A DNA stretch of 64,000 bases from Camarhynchus parvulus (GCF_901933205.1 NC_044582.1:16591820-16655819), one strand, 5' to 3'; positions 1 through 12,800 are shown, counted from the stretch's first letter. Numbers and translations are program-made. Notes: generated by a model from the letters alone, not told the origin.

Positions 1-3000
1 GTTGTAAAGAGCCTTTGAACTGATTTATTTTGAAAATTGCCATGCTCTTGGCATAAGGTGCCTCTCAGGCAGGATGATTATTTTCCAGCCATGGTTGTGT
101 GGTGCCTCTGAAGGCACTGAGACTGCAGAGGGAGCAGTGTGCTCTGGAGTGGCACCTGATGGGCTGCTAAGATGCTGCTCTGAGCCTAAAACAAATTCAG
201 AGATCCCTGTCTGCTGGCAAATGAATATTTCCCCTTATGAAAAATCACTTTAAATTTATACTCTTTCAGTAAATGAACATGTGCTTGGCAGTGCTGAAGC
301 ATTTCATCTCAAATGACCTCATTCTCCACGTTGTTCAGGTTGTGAGCTGTCCCTCATCATTCAAGGTCTGTCCTAATATAGAGACTCTCCCCCCCCATCA
401 TCCCAGGGTGAATCATAAATCATATTTGTAATTGTGAACCCACATGCCAACCTACATCTGGAGAGATGACTCTCTTCAGTAGCCTTAAAACTGCAGCTCC
501 CTTTGTCAGGGTGAAGTTTTACAGGTTGTTTTCTCTACCTCTGAACAAAGAGGCTTTGAAAAACCTGCAGTGCTCAGAAATGCCTTCTTGTTTCGTTCCT
601 CCAGTGTAGGCAGTTTCCATGAACTTTGCTTATCCTTGCATTGTATTAACAGGGAGACTGAGAGTGACTGAGCAATAACAGCTTTATGAGCCTCTTGCAA
701 CAGAATTGGAATCAACTCAGAAAATCATCTCAAAAGGAAACTTCTGTAGGGAGGAGAAAGGAAACTAAAATATTGCAACCACAGATTGAACCCTTTTGCC
801 CGTCTGACCAGAGCCACACATGAATGAGGACTTCTGGAAATGTGTTTGGTCTGTGGTAGACCTGTGACTTCACCTGATGGAAACCCTGGTTTCAGCCTAA
901 CTGAAGCATTTTCCTAGCTTGGACCACACCAGGAAAAAGGGCAGCTCAGACACCCCCTAAGTATTCAGTAAAATCCCAAATGAACTCAAGCAACACTTGG
1001 TGGAGGCAATGAACAGCACAGGTGTGAGGTACCAAGGTGCAACAACCACATTTTCACCGCTGTCTGCGTTTCAGTTACCCAAACTGCAATCATCCAGAGC
1101 TAAAAGTCATCTTGGGGATGGTGTCTATGAGCTATAAACGCTGTGGCATTCCCAGCAGGCTGCACAGAGAGTGAAACACACAGTAACTAACAGACCACTA
1201 ATTTTAAACCTCCCTAAAACCACTGGTTAATGTCTGCAAAGGGGAAGCAGCAGCACTGCTGTGACTCACAGAGAGCTGGTCCTGCTCTTGCTCAAGTGAT
1301 TATAAAAGTGATGGTGCCTCTCACTGCTTATTTATTTCCCTTTTCCCTGATTGACTGAGAAGGGGAAATGATTTGCACTGAGGGATCTGTCTTCTGCTCT
1401 TCCAGGGACTAACCTTAGATCAGTTTCAGCATCCTCTGCTAAATCAGTTTGTATAAATAACAGCACAAACGCTGCTGAAAAACAAGCACAGCAAGCAGCA
1501 ATGCAGAACCTGCCCTGAAAAAAGCAGAAAATTCTGGCAAACCTTTTACTATGTGCTCCTGCATGGACAACAGGTTCCTGTTAGCCTGGAGGAGCTGCTG
1601 CTTTTCAGACCTGTAGCAAACAAATCATTGTTTTTTCACTGAAACCACTTAGGAGCTCTCCACAGAAAGCCTTGGGTGAAGAAAAATAAACATTGGAAGC
1701 TGTTCCCTGCAAAGCAAAATTGCTTGTGGACCATAGGAGCAGCCTCTCCAGGGTGTCACCCACCTACGCAGACACCTGCCAAGGATTTCTGGGGAAAAAT
1801 GTGCTCATGAGGACTGCAAAGTGCACCTAAAACCTGAGGAGGAGCTCCACGGTGACTGCTGCACCTCTGGGGAGCCTGGATGCTGGGCAGCACCTGGATG
1901 CCAAAAGGGAAAATAAAGAGCATCATTCAGGCAGTGCCCCACAGCCACAGCCCATCCTGGCCCTGCATCCACAGCAAAGCGCAAACCTAGATTTAGCATC
2001 ATTTTACACCCCAAGAAAGCACTAAACTAACTCAAAGCTTGATCCCCTGACCTGTTTCTCTGGCCACATCAGCTGCTTCAGGTGAGGGGGCTACAGACAT
2101 GCAGACATGCAAATTTCTTGGTGGGATTTTTAATTCAGCCCCAAAGATATTTTGTCCTGACATAGTCTACTCTCCATACTTTTTTTTTGCCGTTTGAGCA
2201 TTCCCCTAGAATGCTTCTAAACAATGAATTTTGCACCTTCCCTCCCCAGAGATGATGTGCTTTTATACCTGAAAACATTTAAGTGGGATTTTTGACTAGG
2301 TGCCTTTGTTCCCATTGTTAAGCCAATCAAGCCCCAGTGCTTTGGAGAAAAAGAGAAGAGAAACAATGTTGTTTTGTCTGCTAACATGATTGATAGACAA
2401 CTTTCAATTATTGTATCTTTACTGACTGGGAAACACTTAAAAAGAGACAGGCTGCTGAAAGATGGGTTATTTCCCAGCTCGGTGCTGTTTTTTCCACAGA
2501 AAAAGTATACAAGGATGCTCTCTGGTGGCAGCTGTAGGGCAGGGCTCTGCTCTGGCCACCACACTGAGTTTATTTTATGGCCTAAGTGATTGTCTGAAAC
2601 CTTGTTATCGAAATAGTAAATATATATTTATTTTAAATCACTAATTGGCCCAATTATTTCTCTTCCAGTATTCCCAGTGCATGGGCAGATTGGAGGGTTT
2701 GTTTTTACAGTTTATAAAAACAATGATGCAATGATGCAAAGATGTTCTCTAGAGTGTTGCTGGAATGGGGATGCTCCTGGCAGAGCATCCATTTCCCATT
2801 TGCCTCTGGTCCCCCCTGCCCCTTCTCCCTGGTGCTCATCTCCCCATGCCAGCAGCACCAGCCATGCTGGGTTTTGCCCTGAACAACTCCCAGCTGTGTG
2901 GATGCATCAGCTTCCATCTCCCAAATTCAGCTGCTTCTCCAGCCCTTTTCCTTCTACCCCAGAATTTCCACCCATGAAATTACTCCATACCCACAGCGCC

Positions 3001-6000
3001 ATGCTGCAAAGTCCTCCTCAGCCAGGGTTCCTGCCCTGGGCCAAGATTTGGATCTTGCTCTTGCCAAGTACCATAATATCTAACTAAATATCAAACCTGA
3101 GCCAGTCAGTGTCACCCTTTGAAACACTAATAGTTTTTCTATTAAATCACATCTCAGTAAATTGTGCCAGTGCAAAGACTTCTTTGGCTTGACTTACTGA
3201 GGATTTTGAACTGGTGGCCAGCTCAGGGGCTGGCACTTGACTTCCCTAAATGCAAGCATTAAAGCAATTTTCATTTTACAAGGACTGCACTACAGTTTAT
3301 GGCACATCAGTGTTATTAAAATGAACTTCTCATCAATCCATTGCAATGCCCAAAATGACACATAGACCTTGCACCCTTTTGCTGGCTGAGTGAGAGAATG
3401 GTTTTTGTCCTTTGATTCCCCTGCTTAAGGCTCTGAAATGAACCAAATTCATGCCTGGAAATGAAGATCAGTGGTGGAAATTAAAGCAGTGCTTGGAGGA
3501 GCTGGCAGGCTCCCACAGCTGGGGTTTGCTCTGACAGCAGAGTGTAAAATCACAAGCATGACCCTCAGTTTAGTGACACTGATGATTTTCAGCCTGGGTA
3601 CAAGCACATTTCTGGTGCTGTTTCAGTGCTGGCCTCAGCAGTACCTTTTCCTGTCAATTTTCCTGAATACCTTCCACATCAGCCACCTCTTCTGCACGTG
3701 ATGGTCCCTGGGGGGATGTTGCCCCAGAGCCACTTCTGAGTAGATCAGCAAATCCTTGCCTGGAGAGCAGGCTCAGGTAATAACATCCATCAGGAAACCA
3801 CTTATTTTGGCCAAACCTCTTCCCCTTCCCTCACTGTCCTGAACACATGACTTCTTTATTCCAAGACCTATAAAAGCAGAATTGCAGGACCTCCAGCCCA
3901 ACACACCTGCCCTTACCACGCAGGCAAGCCTCCCCCAGGCATGCATTAGAGACAGAAAGCATCTTAATCATCCTCCCTGCTGCAAATACATTCACAGAGC
4001 TTTAATTGATTAACAGGCAGCCCTTGCCAGCAAATGAGCGGTTGGCTCCAGGGAGCTCTTGCTTGCTTGTTTTTAAACAGTGCAAAGTGGGGAAATGGCA
4101 GGAATAAGCAGGGAAAGCTCCAGGGATCCCTGAGAGGGAAGGGCTGGCAGGAGGAAGGCAGAGCTCCTCCACGTGCTGACCTTGTTACTGCAGGGAAGGG
4201 GAGGTCAAGTGGTGGCAGAGCAAAACACCACAGGGAACAGGGAGGAACTAAACTGCTTCTAACCCCGAACTGCCAGCACAACTTCAAGCCACGGGGGCAA
4301 ATAGTAACTGTTTGTGAATCTTCTAAGGTATTGGCTAAGCTAAGGTATTGTTAAAACTGCCTGAAATCCTCTGATGTGCTCATCTCTGGTGACACAGCTG
4401 ACCTGGCCATGTCAGCCAGAAACAGCTCTCCAGCATCCACCTGGATGCATGGGCAGGGGAAGGGAGAGGGCAGGGCTCTCCCAAGGGCTTCCATGGCCAC
4501 CCACCAGCTGCAGATCTCTTCTTCCAGCCATCCTTGACCCGAGAGAGCTGGCCTGATTTCAGAACCCCTTGTAAGGCTGAGGAAGGCACAGGTCATACAG
4601 AGAATGGCTTTGGCAGCATGGCCAGAGCACTGGTGGCAGTACCACCACCAGGGGAGAGAGCTGGTCCATTGACAGACCCCAGCTCTTCTGCAGGCTCCAA
4701 ACCATCAGGGTAGAGGAGGCTCAGGGAAGAGCAGGACTGATGGTTCACTGCTCAAACTGCTTTGCAGTGCAGAAAAATACACAAGATCCCAGAAAGAAGA
4801 GGGTCGTTTTCTAACCAGCTCAGCTTGAGGCCAAGGGACAGCAGAGCTGGGCCCTGGCCACCCATTCTCCCTGCACTGAGCTCCCCTGCTACTGCCTCTG
4901 CTCTGGCTGCACAGGGAGCTGCACACTCCCAGCTGCAGGGGAGATGCTCACAGCCCCCGACACAGCCAGAAAATCCCTATAATTAAATTCATGCAATTAA
5001 AAGTTGGCACAAAATCCGAGGGTGTTGCTGGCGGCGTGGGCGGGCTGCTCGGAGCAGGCAGCTGGTGCGTGTCCTCACCCTGCTCTGCCTGGGGTGGGGT
5101 TTGCTGCACGGTGCTTGTCACCTCAGTGCCCCACAGGGCTCCCCCAAGGCTGAGCCATTCCCCAGTGGCTCCAGGAGGGGACAGCCCCTCTCTGCACCAG
5201 CCCCAGCTCTGCCTCAGAGCTCCCATCCAGCCCAGCACAAAGCACGGCGCTGACACGAGCCACTGAGCTCGAGCAAAGCATCAGTCCTGGCTCTAGCAGG
5301 AGAAGGAAAGCAGTTTAACAAGGTGGCTGCAGCTAGACAGCATCCAGCTGCTGGCACACACAGCTCGTGGGGATGCATTTCAAGCTGGTTTCTCAGGGCT
5401 GCTCCCTCCTTTCCAGCTCGCACAGCTTGCTCCTGCTCCAGATGCCCACAGTGAGATCTCCAGTGAGATCTTCACCTCCCTAAGCTGATGATTTTCAGGT
5501 CTCAGGCTTAGTCCCTGGTGAGGATCCAGCTGTGAGGATGGCAGTGTACTCCATCACATCCACACCTCTTTGCTGTAGGAGTTGCACCTCAATCACTTTC
5601 TGGACAAGATACCCTGCTCCTGGAAACCCTTCCCTGTACCAAACCTGTGTTGGCCAAGGCTATTTCTAGAAAGCAGGTGTAATCTGAGGTGGGCAGATAA
5701 AAAGCCTCTGGATGCAATCACTGGCTGCTTTTATAAGTCAGATGGTGCAGGAATAGCCTGCTTGCTGTATTTTCTTGCAAAGTTAAAATCCAGTTTATAG
5801 CAGAAGAGGAGAAAAGTTGCCCATCTGGGTGCAAAATCCATACCATCATGCTCAGAACTCATTTACTCCACGCAGCCCAAAAGGGAGATGCAATATGCTG
5901 CAGCACTGGGAATCTGGGGCAGTATCCAATGGTAGGAAGACTCACATCAGATTCCAAAACGCTGTGAACCTCAGCCAAATCAAATTACTCCCATTGCTGA

Positions 6001-7650
6001 ATATATCATTTTCCACCCTCAGTGGAGCAGCCTGCCTGCCCCGAGCGCGCTGCAGCCTCGCCCCAGCGCGGCGCTGAGCGCTGATAGAGATGTCTTTCCC
6101 AGGGCTGTCACGGCCACCCACCCACTGTTTGATGACTTTACACACGTGTGACAGGTAGTAATGTCACTGACAGCCTCTCCCTGGCACCCAGCTTTTATTC
6201 ATACCAACACCTTGTCTGTCTTTGCCGTTCCAGGGGAAGCGCTGTGCCTGCTGCTGGGATGGAGCTCGCTTCCCCGCTCTGGGGGCTGCTTAGCTGTGCT
6301 GAGAAATTGGACTCAATTTTGCTGCTGCTTCCCCAACACCAGTCCATACATCAGCTGTGAAGGCTAAGCCCCAGATCCTGACAGGGCAGGATTGTAACAA
6401 GCTAGGAAATATATACAGTGTCAAATCCCTTGCAGAAGCACTGACAGCCTCCTGATAGGGGAGGGATCAGATATTAAACTGATGCTGCACTCAGTCTGAG
6501 ACAAAAGGCCAAAGGAGAGAAATCCCAAAGGGGAAAAAAGCAGCCCCAACCTTTGCCTATCCACTCCCTTGTTAAACTGATGGCAACTCAGATTCTTCTT
6601 AAGTGTTAATGCTGTGGGGACTGGCTCTGGCCCTGAGGTGCTGTCACTTCAGCTCTCTGCAAAGCCACTGTCCCTGCTGCGCTGCGGCACGGAGGGACCC
6701 CTGCTCACACAGCCCCCTCCCACCTCCCAGTCAGAGCAGTGCCAAGGCCATGGTGACAAATGCATTTCTGAGGAGGAAAACTCACTCCTGCAAAGCCTGG
6801 AAGCAGCAGGGAGCAGAACATTCCCTCCCCCACCAGGCAGGTTTTCCCTCTAAAGCTTTTTCTCATACTCAATATTCAAACTATTGGGGATGCTGTCAAA
6901 TGGGAGTCTATTGCTGTTGCAAAAGACTAATAATAGAAGTTATTAGACTCTAGAGAAGCTCAAATATCACTAAGAAGAGTTCAGTTGGAGAAATGGAGAA
7001 GCAGTATTAAAAAAACAGGCAGCAGCCCAGCAGCCTGAGAACCTTCAGCACTTAACTAAGAATAATTAGCTGTAAAAATACAAAATACAAAATGAGTGCT
7101 TAGGCAGCAGCCCTAAGAGGGTAGAAAAGGACCTAGGAATTATAACATGAAGGAAAAAAATCACTGTTTTGGAGTAGGGGGAAGCCAATATCCCAGCAGG
7201 AGCTATTGCCAAAGGTGGCAGCCCTAGGAACCTTACAGTGCCTGAGAGGAGGAGCTGAAATGGAGGGGGACAAGGAGACAGAGCACAGTTCTTGCCCCAC
7301 AGGGACGTGCAGAAGGAATGATCATAATTCAGTTTAGAGAAAAGAAAAGCCTTGGGAAGAGATGATCAAAGCCTCGAAATCTATAAAAGGCTCCTTCAGA
7401 AAGTTGGTGTTCATTTTTCCTACTGCTGGGAAGGAGGTAGGGCTTGAACTGCAGCAGAGGAGATTTATTTTAAGATATTTCAATGGGGAAAAACACTCCT
7501 CACTAACTTTCAAAGGTTGATTGAACTCTGTCCTTCCTGAGAAGGCAGCACAATGCACAGGGGAAAGCTGGAACCAGTAAACCTTTCCATTTTGGGTTGG
7601 CTCTGCCTTCCCCTCCTCTGGGCGAGCCAGCAAGGGTGAGCAGAGTTCAC
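1..7650. other. Noncoding stretch, no gene recognised
   Basis: I see no coding exon, RNA gene or intact transposon here. The longest open frames are about 100-136 codons, overlap each other on both strands and resemble no protein family I know. Small visible features are a duplicated GTGAGATCT motif near 5452-5472 and a short CpG-dense patch at about 6036-6080 containing GCGC repeats. A good acceptor-like tract ends at 6231, but no matching donor follows it. The segment could be intron or intergenic DNA. Confidence 0.6.
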
Positions 7651-7668
7651 AGCAGCAGCAGCAGCAGC
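7651..7668. repeat. (AGC)6 trinucleotide microsatellite
   Basis: Six perfect AGC units are visible. It lies in a GC-rich patch with no supported coding frame, so I read it as a simple repeat, not a polyglutamine or polyserine tract. Confidence 0.9.
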
Positions 7669-7909
7669 CCCAAGCCCAGGGCCCCTGTTCAGGCAGATAA
7701 TTAAGCAGTGTTTAGACATCTAAGCTGTCCTGCTGGCTACTGCCCCAGCACCTTGGGAAATGAAGTCATCGCTTTGCTTCCCACCAAATTCCCCCCTAAC
7801 TGTGAGACCTGGGAGGTGGGACATGGAGGCGGAACCCTCCCCAGCCCCAGGAGCCCAAGGAGGTGGATTTTCAGGTGAAGCTCAGCTCCCTCTGCTTGCA
7901 GACAGAGCA

Positions 7910-8200
7910 TGGAGATAATGAAATCCTACCAAGTACCATTTGTGCTTTAGAAGGCATGATGGTGTTAATTAGTGTTCAAATTAAGCAGTAAGATTGAAGT
8001 GGGCATATAATGGACCACTAATAAATGCCTTGAGAGTCTTGAGACGAAGGTCTGAGGGAAGAATGATTTTAATCACCAGGAGTATATTAATGATGGCCCA
8101 TAGATTGCCTTATTGCTGTTCCAACAGGCTGGAATGCTGTGTTTTCCCATTAAGATACCCATTAGCCTTGAGCCCACTAAAACCCTATCAGTGAAGCCAT
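7910..8200. promoter_or_regulatory. Possible conserved noncoding element
   Basis: This is an AT-rich, repeat-free segment of about 290 bases with TTAATTAG, ATTAATGATGG and CCATTAAGATACCCATTAG motifs, in other words several TAAT/ATTA homeodomain-type cores. It has no long open frame and stands out from the CA/CT-rich background on either side. The conserved-element call is an inference from base texture alone; no alignment was available. Confidence 0.2.
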
Positions 8201-8429
8201 GTTCTGTTCATTTCTGCTCTACATATGACCTAATTAACACCATTGCAGGGATTTGAGCCCAGCTTCAGATACTATTGCTGGATCTGGAAGCCCAGGTAGA
8301 GCCAGGTGGTGTTTTTGGGAGGCAGTTGGATCCCTTTGGGTACCCACCACATCAGTACGAGCACTGCCATCCCAGCTCAGAGCCAGAAGAGCCAGCACAT
8401 CCCTGCACACACGGGGGGCACGTGGCATG

Positions 8430-8690
8430 CCCAGCGTGATTGATTACACGACAGCATCAGTTAAAATAATTGTATTTTTCATTTCCATGCAGATGAATTA
8501 CTTCTCCAGAAAGCCATTTGTGCTTAATGTCATTTGTCCGCACTATGGTGCTAATCCAGTGCAAGGACATTTTTGTGCCAAGATTGATTGACTCCGTGTA
8601 AATAGGTGGAACCTTTAATTAAAACACGAGTGCTGTCGCGGTGTCTCGGTGCGCTGACAACACGCGGCACGCACCACTTAAGGGGCTGAT
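8430..8690. promoter_or_regulatory. Possible conserved noncoding element
   Basis: An AT-rich portion (GATTGATTACA, ATTAATTA-like and TTTAATTAAAA motifs) is followed directly by a short CpG-retaining portion at about 8636-8672. CpGs kept next to homeodomain-type cores are unusual against the CpG-depleted flanks. No coding frame is supported. The functional call is inference. Confidence 0.2.
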
Positions 8691-8711
8691 TCCATTTTAA
8701 TCTACCCTGGC

Positions 8712-8800
8712 ATAAATCAGGAGAAAGACCCAGTTCAGCAAAGCACTTAGCACATGTTTAAGTCCATCATATTCAGCAAAGTATTCAAGCATGAGGCGAA
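8712..8800. mobile_element. Ancient amniote interspersed repeat remnant
   Basis: The motif TTCAGCAAAGCACTTAGCAC, then ATGTTTAAGTCC and a second ATTCAGCAAAGTATTCAAGC, matches the pattern I recall for an old foldback repeat of birds, turtles and crocodilians (CAGCAAAGCACTTAAGCA type). The two CAGCAAAG blocks are about 36 bases apart in the same orientation. I cannot name the family and have no alignment score. Such copies are usually old and sometimes co-opted as enhancers. Confidence 0.4.
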
Positions 8801-9474
8801 CTGCAGCAAAGGCTATCACAGGAAAATGATGGTGCCTGCTGAAAGGACGCGGCTTGAGCGTGACAAAGCGATTTGTTTACCAGGTTTGTGCCCCCTGGGA
8901 ACACAAAGTAGGTTTTATGGCTTGGAGAAAAACTGGCAGGGTTTGTAAAAGTCCATTGGGTGGTGGTTAACCCACCAAAGAGAACTGCAGTAAGAGCCTG
9001 GAGGAGGCTAAGCAGAGAAGAGGAATCAGTGGATGGTTAAAGGCAGAGACGGTTTCTGCACAATGGGGTTTTCAAACAAACCCCACCTGGTGTTTGACGT
9101 GTTAAAGGATGGCAGAAAACAGGTCAGAAAAAGAGGCCTCCTTGCCTTCCTGCAAGGTTTTCATCAGGTTGTACTCAAAGTGCCAGAGTTTGGTGCTCCA
9201 GGAGCAGCCACCCCTTCCCACACCAAAGCAGGGAATGATCCCTTCAGCCGTGCAGCTCACCCAGCCAAAGTGGCTCCACCACAGATAAGAGGAACTACTC
9301 AATTCATCAAGGAATTACAATGCCAGCTGTGGCAGGAAGAGGGTCAAATGTGAAATACCAGAGGAGAAACATGGAACAGCTTCTGCTGGGCTGACCTGAG
9401 CTGCTGGTTTGTCAACATAAGAAGAAAAATGGCTTATGACAACTGAAATCAGAAAAGCCACGGAATTACTTCCC

Positions 9475-9511
9475 AAAATAAAAATAAATAATAAAAAAAA
9501 AAAAATAAATA

Positions 9512-9577
<66 letters not shown>

Positions 9578-9620
9578 CATCACTGTTGTTATTATTAGTG
9601 TTGTAGTTGTTATTATTGCA
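9475..9620. repeat. AAT microsatellite with A-rich start and partly complementary tail
   Basis: An impure A-rich start (9475-9511) leads into about 22 perfect AAT units (9512-9577). After CATCACT the sequence turns into GTTGTTATTATTAG and GTTGTTATTATTG, which is roughly complementary to the array. Open frames on the minus strand here translate to tyrosine or isoleucine runs and are artefacts of the repeat. Confidence 0.92.
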
Positions 9621-9714
9621 TTGGTTTTGTTTTGCTTGAGAATGATGAAGTTTCTTTCTGTACTCTGGCCTGACCCAAGCTGCAGCAGTACAATGCACCA
9701 GGGCAGGTCACCAG

Positions 9715-9925
9715 CTATGTCAGAACATTTTATCTCCATGTCATGTTATGCCAATTTCCTTTTGATTATTGTATTTTTAAAATCCATTAGCGGCGGCTGC
9801 AGCTCAATACCAATTAAGTCCTCTGTCCCGCTCTCTGCAGTGGAGTGCTTCTCCTTTGCTTCATCAAGAAGCAATTTGACACTTTGAATAAAATAAGCAT
9901 TAATTATAACAATCAATTGGAGCAA
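9715..9925. promoter_or_regulatory. Possible conserved noncoding element
   Basis: This is a repeat-free AT-rich segment just downstream of the AAT array. It contains CCAATTAAG, GCATTAATTATAACAAT and CAATCAATTGG, that is homeodomain-type cores next to SOX-type AACAAT, plus a CpG-retaining AGCGGCGGCTGC. It has no supported exon. The enhancer-like reading is inference from motif density. Confidence 0.25.
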
Positions 9926-12239
9926 ACCTGGAAAGATGATACTGGGCTGACAAAAGGAGATGATCCTGGCCTAACCAGTTGGAGTAGTCTCAGAGGAGAG
10001 ACCATCCGAGTGGGTTGTCTCTAAGGCTGGTGTGGGAATTCTGGCAGTGTTGTGGACAGCAGGAGGAGATGGCTCTGATCTACTTTAAAATCACCTTTTC
10101 TGGACAGTTTAAGATACCATCTGTCACAAGGAAGTGGCCAAAGGGAAACTCTTCTGCAGGAGGAGGTGTGAAGGCTCCTGCTGGCAGCAGGCAGACAGGA
10201 AGGGAAGCATCAAATGAATTACCTTTGAAACTCCAGCTCCTCTGTTGCCAACTTTCCCAAAGCATTCAGGTAGCTGTTTTCCAGCACCTACTGGCTTTAT
10301 TAGCTACAAATAATTGTTTAACAATCAACTTTAGTCATTAATACCTTTAGCTGTTTTTCTCAATGTTCCCCATAGATGACATTAACCAGGGCAGCTCCTC
10401 TCTGGATTCCCAGCTGGCAGCTTTAGGACCAGGGCAAGAAGAGACAGGTAAACCCGCCAAGTCCTTGCTGTCCCTCCTGAAAAGCCTTTATCTCCTGCAG
10501 CTTTGCTGAGCTATAAACTGGTTGCAGCCCTGACCTTGACCGAGAGCAATAGGAGTGTAGTGAAATAACACCATCCTACATCCAGGCCTGCTGCCCCTGG
10601 GATCGCCAAATTCACCTCCTATGAACGAGCAGCAATTTGTTGGGTCTGACCTGAAAATTGAAGTGCAAGTGACAGCGCTCAGTGAGAGCTGCAGGCCTCC
10701 TTTGGGGAGACAGATGCACAGCCTCAGCAAACCCAGCTCCCAGGAATGGCCCTTTTCCTAACGAGAGCTGACAAGCACAGTTTACCCACTGGCAGGAAAT
10801 TATAATAGACAGATTTTCCCCTTGAAAGCAGAAAGCCTCATGTGCAGATCAAATGCAGTGTCAAAGTCCATCCTGTGTCTTTTGGTGACTGTCCCTTGCC
10901 TGTGGTGGCTTGGCAGAGCACTGCAGGCAGGCACAACATTCCCAGCAGGCTGATGCCTCTGGATATGAGCAGAGCCTGTGAATTGCAGGAGAGAAGGGAA
11001 GATAACATCCCTATCAACCCTGCTGATGTAAATCTTACTTATTTAAAGTCATTTATTTAAAGCTTCCTGTGAAAGAGATGGGGACCCCAAGCAAAACATC
11101 CCAGGAGGGAAAACTGCTCCTTTAGCAGGTGGGCAAAAAATTCTCAGTTGCTGCAAAGGTGACCTTGCACAGACACATACACAGAAGCCCTCGATGAGCT
11201 TACTCCCCACACTCTTAGTCAACTCTTAGTCAACTTTGTGACAAAGTTCTTGACAAAATCTGAAATTTCTGAGAGTCTCTTTAAAAATTAAATTGCTTAT
11301 TTCTAAATTAAATTGTGATTTTATGATGAAGCTGAATTTTAAAAGGTTTTAACAGGAAGGTAAATTAGGATTGAAAGGAAGGAACAACCTTGCTCCAGGT
11401 CAAATGAAACTTTTGATTTGATACAAGACCAATATTTTTGTCTGCATTTTAGCTGAAGAAAATCCTGCTTTGATGTTATCAAGCTAATCCTCTTTTCCAC
11501 TACATTTATTAAGGCTCTCCAAAGTTAAGGATCCCATATTTGCTCAGCTTTCCCTTGTAGAGGTCAGAAACATCAGGGACTCAGCAGGATGAGTGTCCAT
11601 ACCCTCCCTGCGTGCCCAGCTCCCACAGGGCAGAGCACTTTGTCTATTACAGCCCAGACACTGCACCAATATACTTTAAAGGCTCTAAACCTGAGCCTTT
11701 CCATTCTAAATTTGATTTGTAACTCAGCGTGGAGCCAGCTGTGGCAGGTCAGGCCAGGAGGCTGCAGTGCAAGGCTCCAGGTACCTCTCCAAAAACCCAC
11801 TGCACCGAGCTTGGTGGGGTCCCTGGGTGGGAGAAGGTCTGGATGGGGCTAAGGTCCTCCCAGTCATCAGGCAGCCCCCCTGGAGGCAGGGAGGGGACAG
11901 AAATGGATAAACAACCGAGGGAAACGCGGTGGTTGTAAAACCAAGCTGCCTTTCCCCCCCTCAAATTTGACAGTGGGCATTGTGCAGCACAGCTGCCAGG
12001 GGAGCGGGGCTGCTCCAGGCAGGAAGATGCTCTTGCTGTGCCTCTCCTTTCCCTCCCACATCCAGCTTCCCTTGCACTCTCACCCACCAGCTTTATTATT
12101 TCTCCCTCCCAGCTCGGAGGCTTTCAGGTCCACGCAAGAGGTGGCTGCACCTCATTTGCCGGCAAATTGCGTATGGAGCGCATGTAAACGAATCCACTCT
12201 GGTGAGCCTCCAGCAAAAGGCATAAACCACGACTATGAA
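9926..12239. other. Noncoding stretch, no gene recognised
   Basis: I find no coding exon or RNA gene. A donor-like CAG/GTAAAC at 10447 has no convincing partner. A small direct duplication of ACTCTTAGTCA sits at about 11213-11235, and an AT-rich segment with repeated TAAATTAAATT lies at 11280-11370. Open frames are short and overlap on both strands. Confidence 0.55.
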
Positions 12240-12364
12240 CATCCACCAGCTAGGAGGCGTCAGCAGGAGAGGACAGGAGCCACCAGCGGCAGGAACCCGA
12301 CCCCGCAGGAGGAAAGAGCAGTGGGGAAGGGGATGGAGCGCTGCGGGGCACGGCCGCCCGCACA

Positions 12365-12522
12365 GCATCATTCCTGCTTAAACTGCGGGCAAAAGCCTTC
12401 CGTGGCACAGAATTCCAGCATCATTCCTGCTTAAACTGCGAGCAAAAGCCTTCCGTGGCACAGAATTCCAGCATCATTCCTGCTTAAACTGCGAGCAAAA
12501 GCCTTCCGTGGCACAAAATTCC
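12365..12522. repeat. 53-bp tandem repeat, 3 copies
   Basis: Three head-to-tail copies begin at 12365, 12418 and 12471, each starting GCATCATTCCTGCTTAAACT and containing AAAAGCCTTCCGTGG. Copies 1 and 2 differ at one visible base (GCGGGC versus GCGAGC). Copy 3 differs only near its end (CACAAAATTCCC). This near identity points to recent duplication. Confidence 0.95.
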
Positions 12523-12596
12523 CGGCTGCCAGCGCTGCTGCAGAGCAGCCGGAGGCGCTTGCAGGCAGTGCCAGCCCCAAACACCGCCCGGCGCGG

Positions 12597-12632
12597 CTCC
12601 ATCTCCATCTCCATCTCCATCTCCATCTCCAT
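12597..12632. repeat. (CTCCAT)6 hexanucleotide repeat
   Basis: Six perfect CTCCAT units are followed by the degenerate TTCCCT. The array translates to alternating Ser-Ile on the plus strand, but no gene supports that frame. Confidence 0.93.
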
Positions 12633-12800
12633 TTCCCTGCCGAGCGCTGCCGCACAGGAGCCCGGCAGGGACAGGCGGGGATGTGAACCCCGAGCAGCCC
12701 GAGGGCAGCGCAGGGCACCGACACCGTTCCTGTCAAGGCGTTATCTGCACCTGCCCTGTCATCCCCCCTGGCACAGCGAGGCCGACAAATCCGCTGCCTG

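Larger units (their letters stand above)
12240..12800. promoter_or_regulatory. CpG-rich island (moderate), possible promoter or enhancer
   Basis: By eye there are roughly 37 CpGs in about 560 bases at near 60% GC, an observed/expected ratio of about 0.7, against strong CpG depletion on both sides. It contains a 53-bp triplication and a CTCCAT repeat, so part of the CpG content is repeat-borne. No TATA box or coding first exon is evident. It may be an orphan CpG island, a promoter for a noncoding transcript or simply a GC-rich repeat cluster. Confidence 0.4.

Noticed and set aside
9315..9739. Minus-strand frames with poly-Tyr or poly-Ile
   Set aside because: They are translations of the AAT microsatellite.
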